64,000 bases of DNA, taken from Paenibacillus_T sp033239625. GTDB lineage: Bacteria > Bacillota > Bacilli > Paenibacillales > Paenibacillaceae. Shown here one piece after another: positions 53,329 through 61,938 of the stretch. The notes beneath the pieces were generated by a model. It ran no database searches. It was given only the letters and a program-made list of their open reading frames with translations, and was not told the origin of the DNA. The translations under genes were made by a program, and so were the position numbers. The stretch spans positions 62,001 to 126,000 of the forward strand of contig NZ_BTCK01000007.1 of assembly GCF_033239625.1 (NCBI RefSeq). Reading direction: 5' to 3'. How positions within the stretch are numbered: the stretch's first letter is position 1; each line of letters opens with the position of its first letter.

Positions 53329-54210
53329 TTGAAAACATTCAAGAAAGTGTATATCGAAATTACGAGCGTATGCAATCTGTCCTGCACGTTCTGCCCGCCG
53401 ACGGCCCGCGCGAAAGGGTTCATCAAGCAGGAGACGTTCGAACGCGTGCTGGATCAGATCAAACCGCATACGAACCATATTTATTTGCATGTGAAGGGCG
53501 AGCCGCTGCTGCACCCGAAGATCGACCTGCTGCTGGATGCCGCGCATGAGAAGGGGTTCAAGGTCAACATTACGACGAACGGCACGCTTATTACGAAAAA
53601 TAAAGCGAAGCTGCTCGGCAAACCCGCGCTTCGCCAAATGAACTTCTCGCTGCACAGCTTCGACGGCCATATCGGCTCGGAGAACCGCGACGGCTATCTC
53701 CGCGAGATTCTCGACTTCGTCCGCGAGGCGTCCGAGCATAATGTGCTGTTCTCTTTCCGTCTGTGGAATTTGACGCAGGACAACATGACGAATGCAGAGC
53801 GGAGCCGGAATCGGGAGACGCTGTCGATTCTGGAGAAGGAGTTCAATCTCGACTATCAGATCGAGGAACGCGTTGAACCCGGCAAAGGAATTAAGATTGC
53901 GAAGAACGTTTATATCAATCAAGATTACGAGTTCCAATGGCCGAGTCTGGATGCACCGGAGGACGATGGCAAGGGCTTCTGTCATGCGCTGCGAACGCAG
54001 GCGGCCGTGCTAGTTGACGGTACGGTTGTGCCGTGCTGCCTCGATGGAGAAGGCGTCATCAACCTTGGCAACGTACACGAAACGTCGTTCTCCGAGATCG
54101 TCGACGGCGAACGCGCGAACAATCTCTACTACGGCTTCTCGCGCCGCGAGGCGGTAGAGGAGCTGTGCCGCAAGTGCGGCTACCGTCAGCGTTTCGGCAC
54201 GGGAGCTTAA
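53329..54210 (+). CDS. Radical SAM/SPASM-like protein
   Basis: 293 residues from a TTG at 53329 with GGGG upstream. The radical SAM cluster motif CNLSCTFC is at residues 15-22, followed by HVKGEPLLHP (SAM-binding glutamate region) and FKVNITTNGTLI. The C-terminal part has QAAVLVDGTVVPCCLDGEGV and EELCRKCGYRQRF, a shortened SPASM-like cysteine set for a second cluster. The substrate is unknown. There is no peptide precursor gene next to it; it stands alone with its own terminator. Confidence 0.87.
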   Translation: MKTFKKVYIEITSVCNLSCTFCPPTARAKGFIKQETFERVLDQIKPHTNHIYLHVKGEPLLHPKIDLLLDAAHEKGFKVNITTNGTLITKNKAKLLGKPALRQMNFSLHSFDGHIGSENRDGYLREILDFVREASEHNVLFSFRLWNLTQDNMTNAERSRNRETLSILEKEFNLDYQIEERVEPGKGIKIAKNVYINQDYEFQWPSLDAPEDDGKGFCHALRTQAAVLVDGTVVPCCLDGEGVINLGNVHETSFSEIVDGERANNLYYGFSRREAVEELCRKCGYRQRFGTGA

Positions 54211-54237
54211 CAAGTGTTTGGTTGTAAAAATGCAAAA

Positions 54238-54292
54238 AGCCATCTTGCCTCGCATAAGCGAGTGCAAGATGGCTGTTAATTTTTTTGCATTA
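54238..54292 (+). terminator. Terminator of the radical SAM gene
   Basis: AGCCATCTTGC with GCAAGATGGCT, an inner CTCGC/GCGAG hairpin, then TTAATTTTTTT. Confidence 0.92.
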
Positions 54293-54313
54293 TTTTGCCG
54301 AATCGCGTTATCC

Positions 54314-55483
54314 TTACTTCTTCCGCGGAATGGTGAACTCCACCTGCGTTTCCTCGTATGGCTCCATCAGCTGCTGATGCCGGAAGGTGAACGTGTCGCC
54401 TCTGCGGCCAAGCGCAGTCAGTTGATCCCCTCCGTAGAGGCCTCCGTAAGCGGTGTTGTCGGTTATGAACTTCTGCTCTGCTTGATCGAGAATAAGCTTG
54501 TATAACTCATAGGTCTTCTTCTCCTTCAAATCAACGAGCAGCAGCGTCTGATTCACGTAGGAACGGACGAAGAGCACGTCCTTGAAGTAATCCTCTACGA
54601 CGAATTCACCTTTGACCCCATACGCGGAGAGATCGTATTGTGCCGTCACTTCACCGCTCGTTGTCACGAATTCCACGGTCGAACCATTGATCAGGATAAG
54701 GTTATCTCCGTATCGGTCAAGCCCTTCGAGCCACCACCAGCCCGGGTAATGAACAGCCGATTGATGAACAAGCTTATTGCGATGGATAAGCAGCTTCGTG
54801 ATATAGGCCGGTTCTGCGTAGTTGTCGAATGCGGATAAGATATATTTCTCATCATCGAATAGTGATTCGATCTCCAGGTACTGTGCTTGGCTGACATCGG
54901 CGGTTGTCCGATCGATGCGAACGGCGCGCTTCCCAGGGGCTGCTTTATAGATATCTCCATTGACCTTGTCGACCCAATAATAGTCGTTCCAGCTCGTGGC
55001 AAGTGCGCGCGCCTTATATTGGACAGACAGCGTAGATGTTCCAGCGTTCCATGTCACTTGTGCTTTCATAAGTTGGGAGAGCAGTTGGGCGGGCAGATAG
55101 ACCGTCCCATCCCGCTTCGCGGGAGCGGCTGCAAGTGTGATCTTGATGCCATTGACCGCTGCTGACTTGCTCCCGAGCTCCATTACAATGTGACGCCATG
55201 GATTCGTGAAGGTGATCGTACCTTTCTTCGCATCATACTCTCGGCGATATTCCATTAAAAGACTAGCGGCGTCATCCATTCCGATCCACACGCTGCCGGG
55301 CTCGACGATAAGAGGATAGCTAAGTCCCCGTTCATTACCGTTGAAGTTCACCTGTTGAATCCACTGCTGCTGCTGTGCTGAGGTTGCGGCATGCACCTGT
55401 TGGGCTGTCGGGAGCGAGGCGGACAATAGGGCAACAACTACGGCTAAAGCGATGATCGGTTTACGAATCGTTGCTGGCTTCAA
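54314..55483 (-). CDS. Secreted copper-amine-oxidase-N stalk-domain protein
   Basis: 389 residues from a TTG at 55483. Signal peptide IIALAVVVALLSASLPTAQQ...HA. A stalk domain of the copper amine oxidase N-terminal type covers about residues 48-160 (VWIGMDDAASLLMEYRREYD, GTVYLPAQLLSQLMKAQVTW, GTSTLSVQYK). The C-terminal 220 residues look like a beta-propeller-like region (YLEIESLFDDEKYILSAFDN, LDRYGDNLILINGSTVEFVT). Such proteins are cell-surface and often coat-associated in Paenibacillus; no enzymatic residues are evident. Confidence 0.78.
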   Translation of the reverse strand: MKPATIRKPIIALAVVVALLSASLPTAQQVHAATSAQQQQWIQQVNFNGNERGLSYPLIVEPGSVWIGMDDAASLLMEYRREYDAKKGTITFTNPWRHIVMELGSKSAAVNGIKITLAAAPAKRDGTVYLPAQLLSQLMKAQVTWNAGTSTLSVQYKARALATSWNDYYWVDKVNGDIYKAAPGKRAVRIDRTTADVSQAQYLEIESLFDDEKYILSAFDNYAEPAYITKLLIHRNKLVHQSAVHYPGWWWLEGLDRYGDNLILINGSTVEFVTTSGEVTAQYDLSAYGVKGEFVVEDYFKDVLFVRSYVNQTLLLVDLKEKKTYELYKLILDQAEQKFITDNTAYGGLYGGDQLTALGRRGDTFTFRHQQLMEPYEETQVEFTIPRKK

Positions 55484-55610
55484 TTGAACACAACCTTTGC
55501 GATAGAATCTTTACGAGTACGACGACCGTCATCGGCAAAAGGTTGCAAGTGAGTAGGAGAGGTCCGTACAGTGGCTGTTCTCTGTACTTGTATTTATTAT
55601 TGTACCCAAA

Positions 55611-55648
55611 GAGAGGCAGCCGCCAATAAAATGGGGCTGCCTCTCCAC
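55611..55648 (-). terminator. Terminator of fabZ
   Basis: GAGAGGCAGC with GCTGCCTCTC around a 15-base loop; on the minus strand it is followed by TTTGGG. Confidence 0.75.
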
Positions 55649-55653
55649 ATTGC

Positions 55654-56088
55654 TTATGAGTCAATCGCTTGCAGCGCAAACATGATCTCGGCTTCGCATG
55701 CAAGCTCGCCGTTTACGGTTGCGGTGCCCTTGCCTTTAATGATCTGTCCTTTTGCCCGCGTAACTTCGAAGGTCAGCATGAGCTGATCGCCCGGCGTCAC
55801 CTGGCGCTTGAAACGGCAGTTATCGATGCCGGCCAGCAGTCCGATCATTGGGCTGCTGGAATCTGAATGGAACGCCGCAATGCCGCCAACCTGAGCAAGC
55901 GCCTCAACAATAAGGACGCCTGGCATGGCCGGATATTCGGGAAAATGCCCCTCGAAGTAAGGTTCGTTGATCGTGACATTCTTAATACCAACTGCCTTCA
56001 CACCTGGCTCCAGCGTTTCGATCCGATCGACGAGCAGAAACGGATAACGGTGCGGAATTCTGCGTTTGATTTCTACAATATCAAGCAT
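55654..56088 (-). CDS. fabZ: 3-hydroxyacyl-[ACP] dehydratase FabZ
   Basis: 144 residues, standard FabZ length. IKRRIPHRYPFLLVDRI at the start and GHFPEYPAMPGVLIVEALAQ, which contains the catalytic His (about 48) and Glu (about 62), define the hot-dog dehydratase. CRFKRQVTPGDQLMLTFEV is typical. It removes water from 3-hydroxyacyl-ACP in fatty-acid elongation. The ATG follows GGGGAGG. It is not with other fab genes here. Confidence 0.95.
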   Translation of the reverse strand: MLDIVEIKRRIPHRYPFLLVDRIETLEPGVKAVGIKNVTINEPYFEGHFPEYPAMPGVLIVEALAQVGGIAAFHSDSSSPMIGLLAGIDNCRFKRQVTPGDQLMLTFEVTRAKGQIIKGKGTATVNGELACEAEIMFALQAIDS

Positions 56089-56163
56089 AGAGGGCCTCCC
56101 CAGAGCATGCGTTTGAATAATATAACTAACCTATAAGGAAAATATTACCCCGATATTTCTTCG

Positions 56164-58239
56164 TTAAATCGGTTCAGTGCTCCAACCTTCTCCGTTTGGC
56201 GTGACTTCAACAGCAGCGTCTTTGAGATCCCTACTGTAAGTCGCGATAATCGAAATAAACCCACTGCTGGATCCTGTATGATCCGCAGTATCGACTGACG
56301 CGGAGACCCCCGCCTGAATGACGCCTTTCGATGATACGTAATAGAAAACGTAGTGACCTAATACGATGTGATCGGCGAGCTCTTGGCGGACCCCGTCCGC
56401 CGTCATGTTGAATGAATCTTCATGCGTATAACGGAGACCATTGAATTCGAATGACAATTCCTCGTGAAGATTGCTGTTGACTGCGACTCGCGAGTTCACG
56501 ATTGCACGGGAGGCCGCTTCAATCGGATCTGGTATAACGGTTTCGCTCCAGTCGTCTAGATTAACAATATGAATGTTTTCACGTTGAAGAATTGGTTCTC
56601 CGTATTGCCACATTTTGGAGGTAGTAATGACAATCAGTTCTTCTTCGCCGTCTTGATCGACGTCCGCCCGCTGAATTTTAGTGGGGATGATCGGACTTGT
56701 ATCTGATACCGCATGCCAAGGGTAAGTGTGGGCGATACCGTCTATCGCTATCGTCATCTCATCGTAGCTATAGATAATGGCGTACCTTTCAGTCAACTTT
56801 GCCTGTACAGTTCCATACACTTCAACGCCGTCTCGCGACAGAAGAAGCTGACGGGCGCCGTCATATTTGGCGACTGTTTCTTGTACCGATAGCGTTTCTG
56901 CAGTAGAGCCTGTTACGTTGGCAGTCGCTGCGTTTTCTGGGTCATAGCTTGTTGTTTCGGCATGCAATGAATCAGCGGTAATCTCTGATTTTGTCTTCGA
57001 ATCAGTATAGTCTGGCTTGTCCACCTTCGCCCCTGTCAATGAGCATCCCGCGATCAGCACAAGAGCTGCGAGACCAAGCATGGTGCGGCGCAGTCCGAAT
57101 CGCCGATTGGATTGGATCATCATAATTCTCCTTCTTACTAGCATTCGGCTGCCGGACATGCCTGCAGCATTAACGAATTGGCGCTGCGTCGACCAACTCT
57201 CGAGCAGCCCAATAATGGTAAGCGCATAGTCACGGCTGTCGGACGGCTGCAGCTTGGACAGGGCGAGAGCGTCGCATGCAAGCTCTTGATCTTCCCGCAT
57301 GCGTGCATACGCATACCAGAGCATTGGGTTGAACCAATGCATGGCGAGCAAGATGTGCATGAGCGCATTGGCCAGCAGATCGCGGCGTTTCAGATGAGAG
57401 AGCTCGTGCAGCATAATATGATGCAGCTGTTGTTCGCCAAGCGATGGCAGCAGGGCAGCGGGTAACAGCAGCTTCGGTCGGAAGAGGCCGGTTAGAGCAG
57501 GAGAAGATACATAATCGGTAATGCTTAGCCTAATGTTCATGTTCTTGCGAATCCGCAGCTGCTTCCGGCATGCATCAAGCTGTTCGCGCAGATGCGTGTC
57601 GGCTGTAAGGCTTGTCCCTCGGCGCAGACCAAGGTTGAATCTAACATTCGCGCGTATCATGATAGTCGCTGCGATGGCAGTTCCAATCAGCCAGATCCAC
57701 GACAGTAACAATAGCAGGATGGAAGGGTGCGAACGATGGACGGCTTTATTTTGTTGAGCGATGGCCGGGTTAGGCTGTTCGGTTGTATCTTCTACTGCTG
57801 CGGTGTTCATGCTGCTGGAATCGAAATTGGATGGGGGCTCTATGGCAGCGTCCACGCTGTTGTTGAGGCTGGCATTTGCAAGGCTTTCTCGCGCGACTTT
57901 ACGCATGCTGTAATCGTGTGACTTGCCGGTTGAAGGGTCATGTGAAGCATCATTTGCAGTTGGGTCAGTAGTCGCAGAAGGGCTCGTGGTGACTTCGAAG
58001 ACGGCGGGTAGATTAATATAGTTATATAAGCTGATGCTGCTGTCGGGTGTCCAAGGGAGAAGGAGACGAATCGGGAGCAGCAGCCACACGAGATACATCC
58101 ATCGTGCTGGGATGTGATCCTGAAGCACTTGTCGGATGATTAGGATGAGCACGATGACCGGCAATGCGATGAGCGACGTTGTAACCGCTGTGCGGAAGAG
58201 AACGGCAGGGACAATGCTGATAAGGTACAAAATATCCAT
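56164..58239 (-). CDS. BlaR1/MecR1-type M56 membrane metalloprotease
   Basis: 691 residues. Four membrane spans: two at the N-terminus (TSLIALPVIVLILIIRQVLQ and WMYLVWLLLPIRLLLP), one near 180 (SILLLLLSWIWLIGTAIAAT) and one after the protease (MLGLAALVLIAGCSL). M56 zinc site: MLHELSHLKRRDLLAN (HELSH) with the third ligand in DQELACDALALSK. The external C-terminal 270 residues carry no SxxK/SxN penicillin-binding motifs; instead there is IQRADVDQDGEEELIVITTS, a calcium/FG-GAP-like D-rich loop. So the signal is probably not a beta-lactam. It follows the BlaI-type repressor gene by 6 bases. Confidence 0.88.
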   Translation of the reverse strand: MDILYLISIVPAVLFRTAVTTSLIALPVIVLILIIRQVLQDHIPARWMYLVWLLLPIRLLLPWTPDSSISLYNYINLPAVFEVTTSPSATTDPTANDASHDPSTGKSHDYSMRKVARESLANASLNNSVDAAIEPPSNFDSSSMNTAAVEDTTEQPNPAIAQQNKAVHRSHPSILLLLLSWIWLIGTAIAATIMIRANVRFNLGLRRGTSLTADTHLREQLDACRKQLRIRKNMNIRLSITDYVSSPALTGLFRPKLLLPAALLPSLGEQQLHHIMLHELSHLKRRDLLANALMHILLAMHWFNPMLWYAYARMREDQELACDALALSKLQPSDSRDYALTIIGLLESWSTQRQFVNAAGMSGSRMLVRRRIMMIQSNRRFGLRRTMLGLAALVLIAGCSLTGAKVDKPDYTDSKTKSEITADSLHAETTSYDPENAATANVTGSTAETLSVQETVAKYDGARQLLLSRDGVEVYGTVQAKLTERYAIIYSYDEMTIAIDGIAHTYPWHAVSDTSPIIPTKIQRADVDQDGEEELIVITTSKMWQYGEPILQRENIHIVNLDDWSETVIPDPIEAASRAIVNSRVAVNSNLHEELSFEFNGLRYTHEDSFNMTADGVRQELADHIVLGHYVFYYVSSKGVIQAGVSASVDTADHTGSSSGFISIIATYSRDLKDAAVEVTPNGEGWSTEPI

Positions 58240-58245
58240 GCGCCG

Positions 58246-58629
58246 CTAGTCCTTCCGCCGGTCGAGAATTTGCTTTAATTCTTCGATATCCGCCTTCGTC
58301 AGCTGCTCATCGGATAGGAAGTTCACGAGCATCGGCTTCAATGCGCCGCCATACACTCTTCGCAACAGCGACGAGGTTTCGGAACGTACGCATTCTTCTT
58401 CTTTCACGAGCGGGAAGTAAGTGTAACTCTTGCCTTCGACGGTGCAGCCAAGTGCGCCTTTCTCCACAAGCCGGCTCATTAAGCTTCGCACGGTTTTCGG
58501 ATTCCACGTTTTGCTGTCTCCGATCGCGGCGACAACATCGCTGGCCGTCATTGGCGCATTCGCCCATACGACCTTCATCACTTCCCATTCCGCCTCGGAT
58601 ATGCGGGGCATCGGATTGGTTGATTCCAT
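58246..58629 (-). CDS. BlaI/MecI-family repressor
   Basis: 127 residues. Winged helix ISEAEWEVMKVVWANAPMTA, then SDVVAAIGDSKTWNPKTVRS and SRLVEKGALGCTVEGKSYTY; the C-terminal dimerisation helices carry the region that BlaR1-type signalling cleaves. First gene of the repressor-protease pair. Its own promoter has -35 TTGACA and a -10-like TAGTCT on the minus strand, with a BlaI-type operator between them, so it is autorepressed. Confidence 0.92.
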   Translation of the reverse strand: MESTNPMPRISEAEWEVMKVVWANAPMTASDVVAAIGDSKTWNPKTVRSLMSRLVEKGALGCTVEGKSYTYFPLVKEEECVRSETSSLLRRVYGGALKPMLVNFLSDEQLTKADIEELKQILDRRKD

Positions 58630-58693
58630 CTTCTAACCTCCTAAGGCATTCGTTATAAGGTGGTGTGCTCATTGCATGTGTGTTGTTGTCGTG

Positions 58694-58709
58694 GATTACA
58701 ATTGTAGTC
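58694..58709. promoter_or_regulatory. BlaI-type operator 1
   Basis: GATTACAATTGTAGTC: TACA-N2-TGTA-type dyad in the divergent region. Confidence 0.75.
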
Positions 58710-58723
58710 GATCGCTACACATA

Positions 58724-58739
58724 GACTACAATTGTGATC
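58724..58739. promoter_or_regulatory. BlaI-type operator 2
   Basis: GACTACAATTGTGATC, centre 30 bases from operator 1. It lies inside the 17-base spacer of the putative blaI-like promoter (TTGACA, minus strand, 58751-58746). Confidence 0.75.
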
Positions 58740-58813
58740 CTATTTTGTCAATACATGGTGAATCAACCAACTGCAAACTGGCTATATTACGGAAAGACAG
58801 GAGGGGTTCGAAG

Positions 58814-59632
58814 GTGGCTTTCTCAGAGGAACAACGGATTACGCTGCACGGCTTCAACAATTTGACCAAGTCGCTCAGCTTCAATATGTATGACATCTGC
58901 TTCACGAAGACGAAGGAAGAGCGGGAAGCGTACATCGAGTACATCGATGAGCAGTACAACTCGGATCGGCTGACTTATATCCTCAATACAGTGGCCGATA
59001 TTATCGGAGCGCATGTGCTCAATACGGCGAAGCAGGACTATGTGCCGCAAGGCGCCAGCGTGACGCTGCTCGTCTCGGAAGGACCAATCGTCGAGGTGCC
59101 GACCGAGTCGTACGAGGAATCGCCAGGCCCGCTGCCGGATAACGTCGTGATGCAATTGGACAAAAGTCATATTACCGTCCACACGTACCCGGAATATCAC
59201 CCGAGCGAGGGGATCAGCACCTTCCGCGCGGACATCGACGTTTCCACCTGTGGCGAGATATCGCCGCTGAAGGCGCTCAACTATCTCATCCATTCGTTCG
59301 ATACCGATATTATGACGATCGACTATCGGGTGCGCGGGTTTACGAGGGACATACACGGCAACAAGCTGTTCATTGATCATGAGATTAATTCGATTCAGAA
59401 TTACATCCCGGACGAAATCATCGCACAGTTCGATATGATCGACGTGAACGTGTATCAGGAGAACATTTTCCATACCAAATGCAAGCTGCGGCAGTTCGAT
59501 CTCAACAACTATCTGTTCGGTTACACGAAGGACGCACTTAGTGACGAGGAGCAGAAGGAGATTGCGCAGCGGCTGAAGATGGAGCAGGACGAGATCTTCT
59601 ACGGGAAGAGCATCAATAATACGGTTCACTGA
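58814..59632 (+). CDS. speD: S-adenosylmethionine decarboxylase proenzyme, E. coli type
   Basis: 272 residues from a GTG at 58814 (AGGAGGGG upstream). LHGFNNLTKSLSFNMYDICF, ADIDVSTCGEISPLKALNYL, HEINSIQN and NVYQENIFHTKCKLRQFDLN match E. coli-class SpeD closely. The self-cleavage site DKSHITVHTYPE (Ser becomes the pyruvoyl group) and the processing histidines and cysteine are present. It makes decarboxylated SAM for spermidine synthesis. This class is unusual in Firmicutes, most of which have the short SpeH. It shares its upstream region and two operators with the BlaI-type repressor gene. Confidence 0.95.
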   Translation: MAFSEEQRITLHGFNNLTKSLSFNMYDICFTKTKEEREAYIEYIDEQYNSDRLTYILNTVADIIGAHVLNTAKQDYVPQGASVTLLVSEGPIVEVPTESYEESPGPLPDNVVMQLDKSHITVHTYPEYHPSEGISTFRADIDVSTCGEISPLKALNYLIHSFDTDIMTIDYRVRGFTRDIHGNKLFIDHEINSIQNYIPDEIIAQFDMIDVNVYQENIFHTKCKLRQFDLNNYLFGYTKDALSDEEQKEIAQRLKMEQDEIFYGKSINNTVH

Positions 59633-59648
59633 AATATAAACTTACCGC

Positions 59649-59680
59649 AAGCCCTCATTCAGAGGGCTTATTTGCATTTA
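59649..59680 (+). terminator. Terminator of speD
   Basis: AAGCCCTC with GAGGGCTT around ATTCA, then ATTTGCATTTATT. Confidence 0.8.
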
Positions 59681-59711
59681 TTGCGGTCCTATGAGCCCCT
59701 CATTCTTAACA

Positions 59712-59808
59712 GTTACGACATGCTTTCTGCCGCCCGCCCGCGCAGTTATTACAGTATAAGCGTGTGTTACGACATGCACGCAGGGACACAATGCGCCGAT
59801 GCTACACT
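59712..59808 (+). promoter_or_regulatory. ABC transporter operon promoter with GTTAYKACA motifs
   Basis: GTTACGACA at 59712, GTTATTACA at 59745 and GTTACGACA at 59766, then an extended -10 TGCTACACT (TACACT at 59803). Motif spacing 33 and 21 keeps them on one face of the helix. Confidence 0.55.
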
Positions 59809-59853
59809 GGGTTAATGAAAGATTCAATACCATTTTACGGGAGGTACGCATGA

Positions 59854-60771
59854 ATGCGGACAGTGTTTACAGGGGAAGCCATTCATTTCAGCTACAACAA
59901 AAAGAAGCCAGTCTTGAAAGGGCTCTCACTCTCGATAGGCGATAAGCAAATTTACGGTTTGCTCGGCCCCAATGGCGCCGGCAAATCTACCTTAACGAAG
60001 GTCATGCTCGGCTTGGATAAGCCGCAGGGCGGCAAGCTGCAATGGTTCAACGAGCATATGAATGCCAGCACCAACCGCCGCGTCGGCTATGTACCGCAGG
60101 ACTTGGCGCTGCTGTATGATCTGTCGGCTTATGAGAACGTCATGTTCTTCGGCAAATTGTACGACCTGAAGGGCGAGAGGCTGAAGAAGCAGGTTCGCTT
60201 TGCGCTCGAGTTCGTCGGCCTGTGGGATGAGCGCAGCCAGAAGCCGAAGAAATTCTCCGGCGGCATGAAGCGCAGACTGAACATCGCATGCGGCATCGTC
60301 CACAATCCCGATGTCATCATCCTGGATGAACCGACAGTCGGCGTAGACCCGCAGTCCCGCAACCGGATTCTTGATGCGATCGTCGAGCTGAACCAGATCG
60401 GCACGACGGTTGTGTATATCTCGCACTATATGGAAGAGGTCGAGAAAATCTGTTCACATGTCGGCATCATCGACAATGGCCAGATGCTCTGCCAAGGAAC
60501 GTTGAACGATATTATCCAGCAGCACACGGATCAAGCGATTCTGAAGCTGGAGCTGCAGCGCAAGAGCACCGCATATGCGAAGCAGTTGGAGAAATGCAAT
60601 GTGCTCTCGACGGACGGCAACATAGTCGACATCGGCATTCCGAAGAACGACGTTGGTGCGATTGCGGACATCAAGGATGCGTTCGGTGAGGAAGTTAAGA
60701 GCTTTCAGTACATCTCGCCGAATCTGGAGCAAGTGTTCTTCAAATTAACGCGTAAGAATTTGAGGGATTAG
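59854..60771 (+). CDS. ABC-2 type transporter ATP-binding protein
   Basis: 305 residues. Walker A LLGPNGAGKSTLTKV at about residues 38-52, Q loop VGYVPQDLALLYDL, signature KKFSGGMKRRLNIA, Walker B VIILDEPTVGVDPQ and the switch His in VVYISHYMEEV. The C-terminal 90 residues are the usual ABC-2 extension. With the two permeases it forms an exporter. Start is the ATG at 59854; the ATG four bases upstream is out of frame. It probably exports the product of the adjoining biosynthetic genes, as inferred from shared promoter structure. Confidence 0.93.
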   Translation: MRTVFTGEAIHFSYNKKKPVLKGLSLSIGDKQIYGLLGPNGAGKSTLTKVMLGLDKPQGGKLQWFNEHMNASTNRRVGYVPQDLALLYDLSAYENVMFFGKLYDLKGERLKKQVRFALEFVGLWDERSQKPKKFSGGMKRRLNIACGIVHNPDVIILDEPTVGVDPQSRNRILDAIVELNQIGTTVVYISHYMEEVEKICSHVGIIDNGQMLCQGTLNDIIQQHTDQAILKLELQRKSTAYAKQLEKCNVLSTDGNIVDIGIPKNDVGAIADIKDAFGEEVKSFQYISPNLEQVFFKLTRKNLRD

Positions 60772-60773
60772 CC

Positions 60774-61937
60774 ATGTGGACCATATTCGCAACCTCAATG
60801 AAACGCAAGTTGACCAATCCGACGATCATCGTCAATTACATTCTGCTGCCGCTGCTGCTGATCGTTATTCTAGGTAACGCACTTTCCTCCGCGTTCGACA
60901 AGGATGACGAAGGCGGCGCCGTTCCAGCTAGCCTGTCCCAGGTGAAGACGGTCGTCGTCAATGAAGACCAAGGCAAGCTCGGCGCAGATATCGTGACATT
61001 CCTGACGAGCGAGGATAATAAGGGGTTGTTCGATGTAACGGTCGAGACCGACGCGAACAAGGCAGAGCAAATGCTCAGAGACGGCGAGGCGGAGCAGTAT
61101 ATTTTCATCCCGGCCGATCTGACGAGCGGTTTCGAGAACAAGAAGAATAGCAGCGTAATCGTCTACGGCGAGGACAGCAATATCGACAAGGTGAACATTA
61201 CGGGTCTGACTTTATCCACATTCGGCGATGGCTATCTGGCGATGGATGTGTCGAGCGCGGGCAATCAGAAGGAGCTGTACACATATGTCTACAGCAACCT
61301 GTTGACGACTGGCGCAAGCGCGAATAGCAGCGGGGACGGCAGCAGCGACTCTAGCGGCATTACAGCGCTAAGCTACTATGGCGTAACGATGCTCGTGCTC
61401 ATTCTCGTATACGGTCTGGCGAATACGATGAATTTTGTCCAAGAGGAATACAGCGAGGCGCTTGGTGACCGTTATCTCGTATCGCCGCTGTCACGAACAT
61501 CGCTTATTGTCGGCCAACTGCTGACGGGCTGCGCTATCTCGATTGTGCAAGGAATCATCATCGTCCTATGTGCCCAGTGGTTGTTCGACGTCAGCTACGG
61601 CGACAACATGCTGGTCGTGTTCTTCATCATCATCGCAGGCTCGATCTTCTTCAATGCGCTGGGGCTCATCCTTGGCGTAATCGCAAGACGGGTGAAGGCG
61701 ATCGACAGCGTTGTGACGCTGCTCATTCCTGTGATGACCTTCATCGGCGGCGGCTTTATCAAGATCGATCTGGGCGGCCTGCGCAATATAAGCATCAACG
61801 AGCTGTACCAGCAGCCGTTGTTCGATTACATCCAGCAAGGCGTGATCAATCTGGCGCCCGTGTATTCGTCGCTCGTTGCCGCCCTCGGGTTCATCTTGAT
61901 TTCGATCTATTCGCTCGCGAGGAAGGGGGTCCGCTAA
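60774..61937 (+). CDS. ABC-2 type permease
   Basis: 387 residues. One N-terminal span (IIVNYILLPLLLIVILGNAL), a large external loop rich in D and S (GDGSSDSSG), then about five spans in the C-terminal half (SYYGVTMLVLILVYGLANTM; TGCAISIVQGIIIVLCAQWL; LVVFFIIIAGSIFFNALGLI; SVVTLLIPVMTFIGGGFIKI; LVAALGFILISIYSLA). The ATG lies 2 bases after the ATPase stop. Pairs with the next permease. Confidence 0.92.
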   Translation: MWTIFATSMKRKLTNPTIIVNYILLPLLLIVILGNALSSAFDKDDEGGAVPASLSQVKTVVVNEDQGKLGADIVTFLTSEDNKGLFDVTVETDANKAEQMLRDGEAEQYIFIPADLTSGFENKKNSSVIVYGEDSNIDKVNITGLTLSTFGDGYLAMDVSSAGNQKELYTYVYSNLLTTGASANSSGDGSSDSSGITALSYYGVTMLVLILVYGLANTMNFVQEEYSEALGDRYLVSPLSRTSLIVGQLLTGCAISIVQGIIIVLCAQWLFDVSYGDNMLVVFFIIIAGSIFFNALGLILGVIARRVKAIDSVVTLLIPVMTFIGGGFIKIDLGGLRNISINELYQQPLFDYIQQGVINLAPVYSSLVAALGFILISIYSLARKGVR

Positions 61938-61938
61938 G

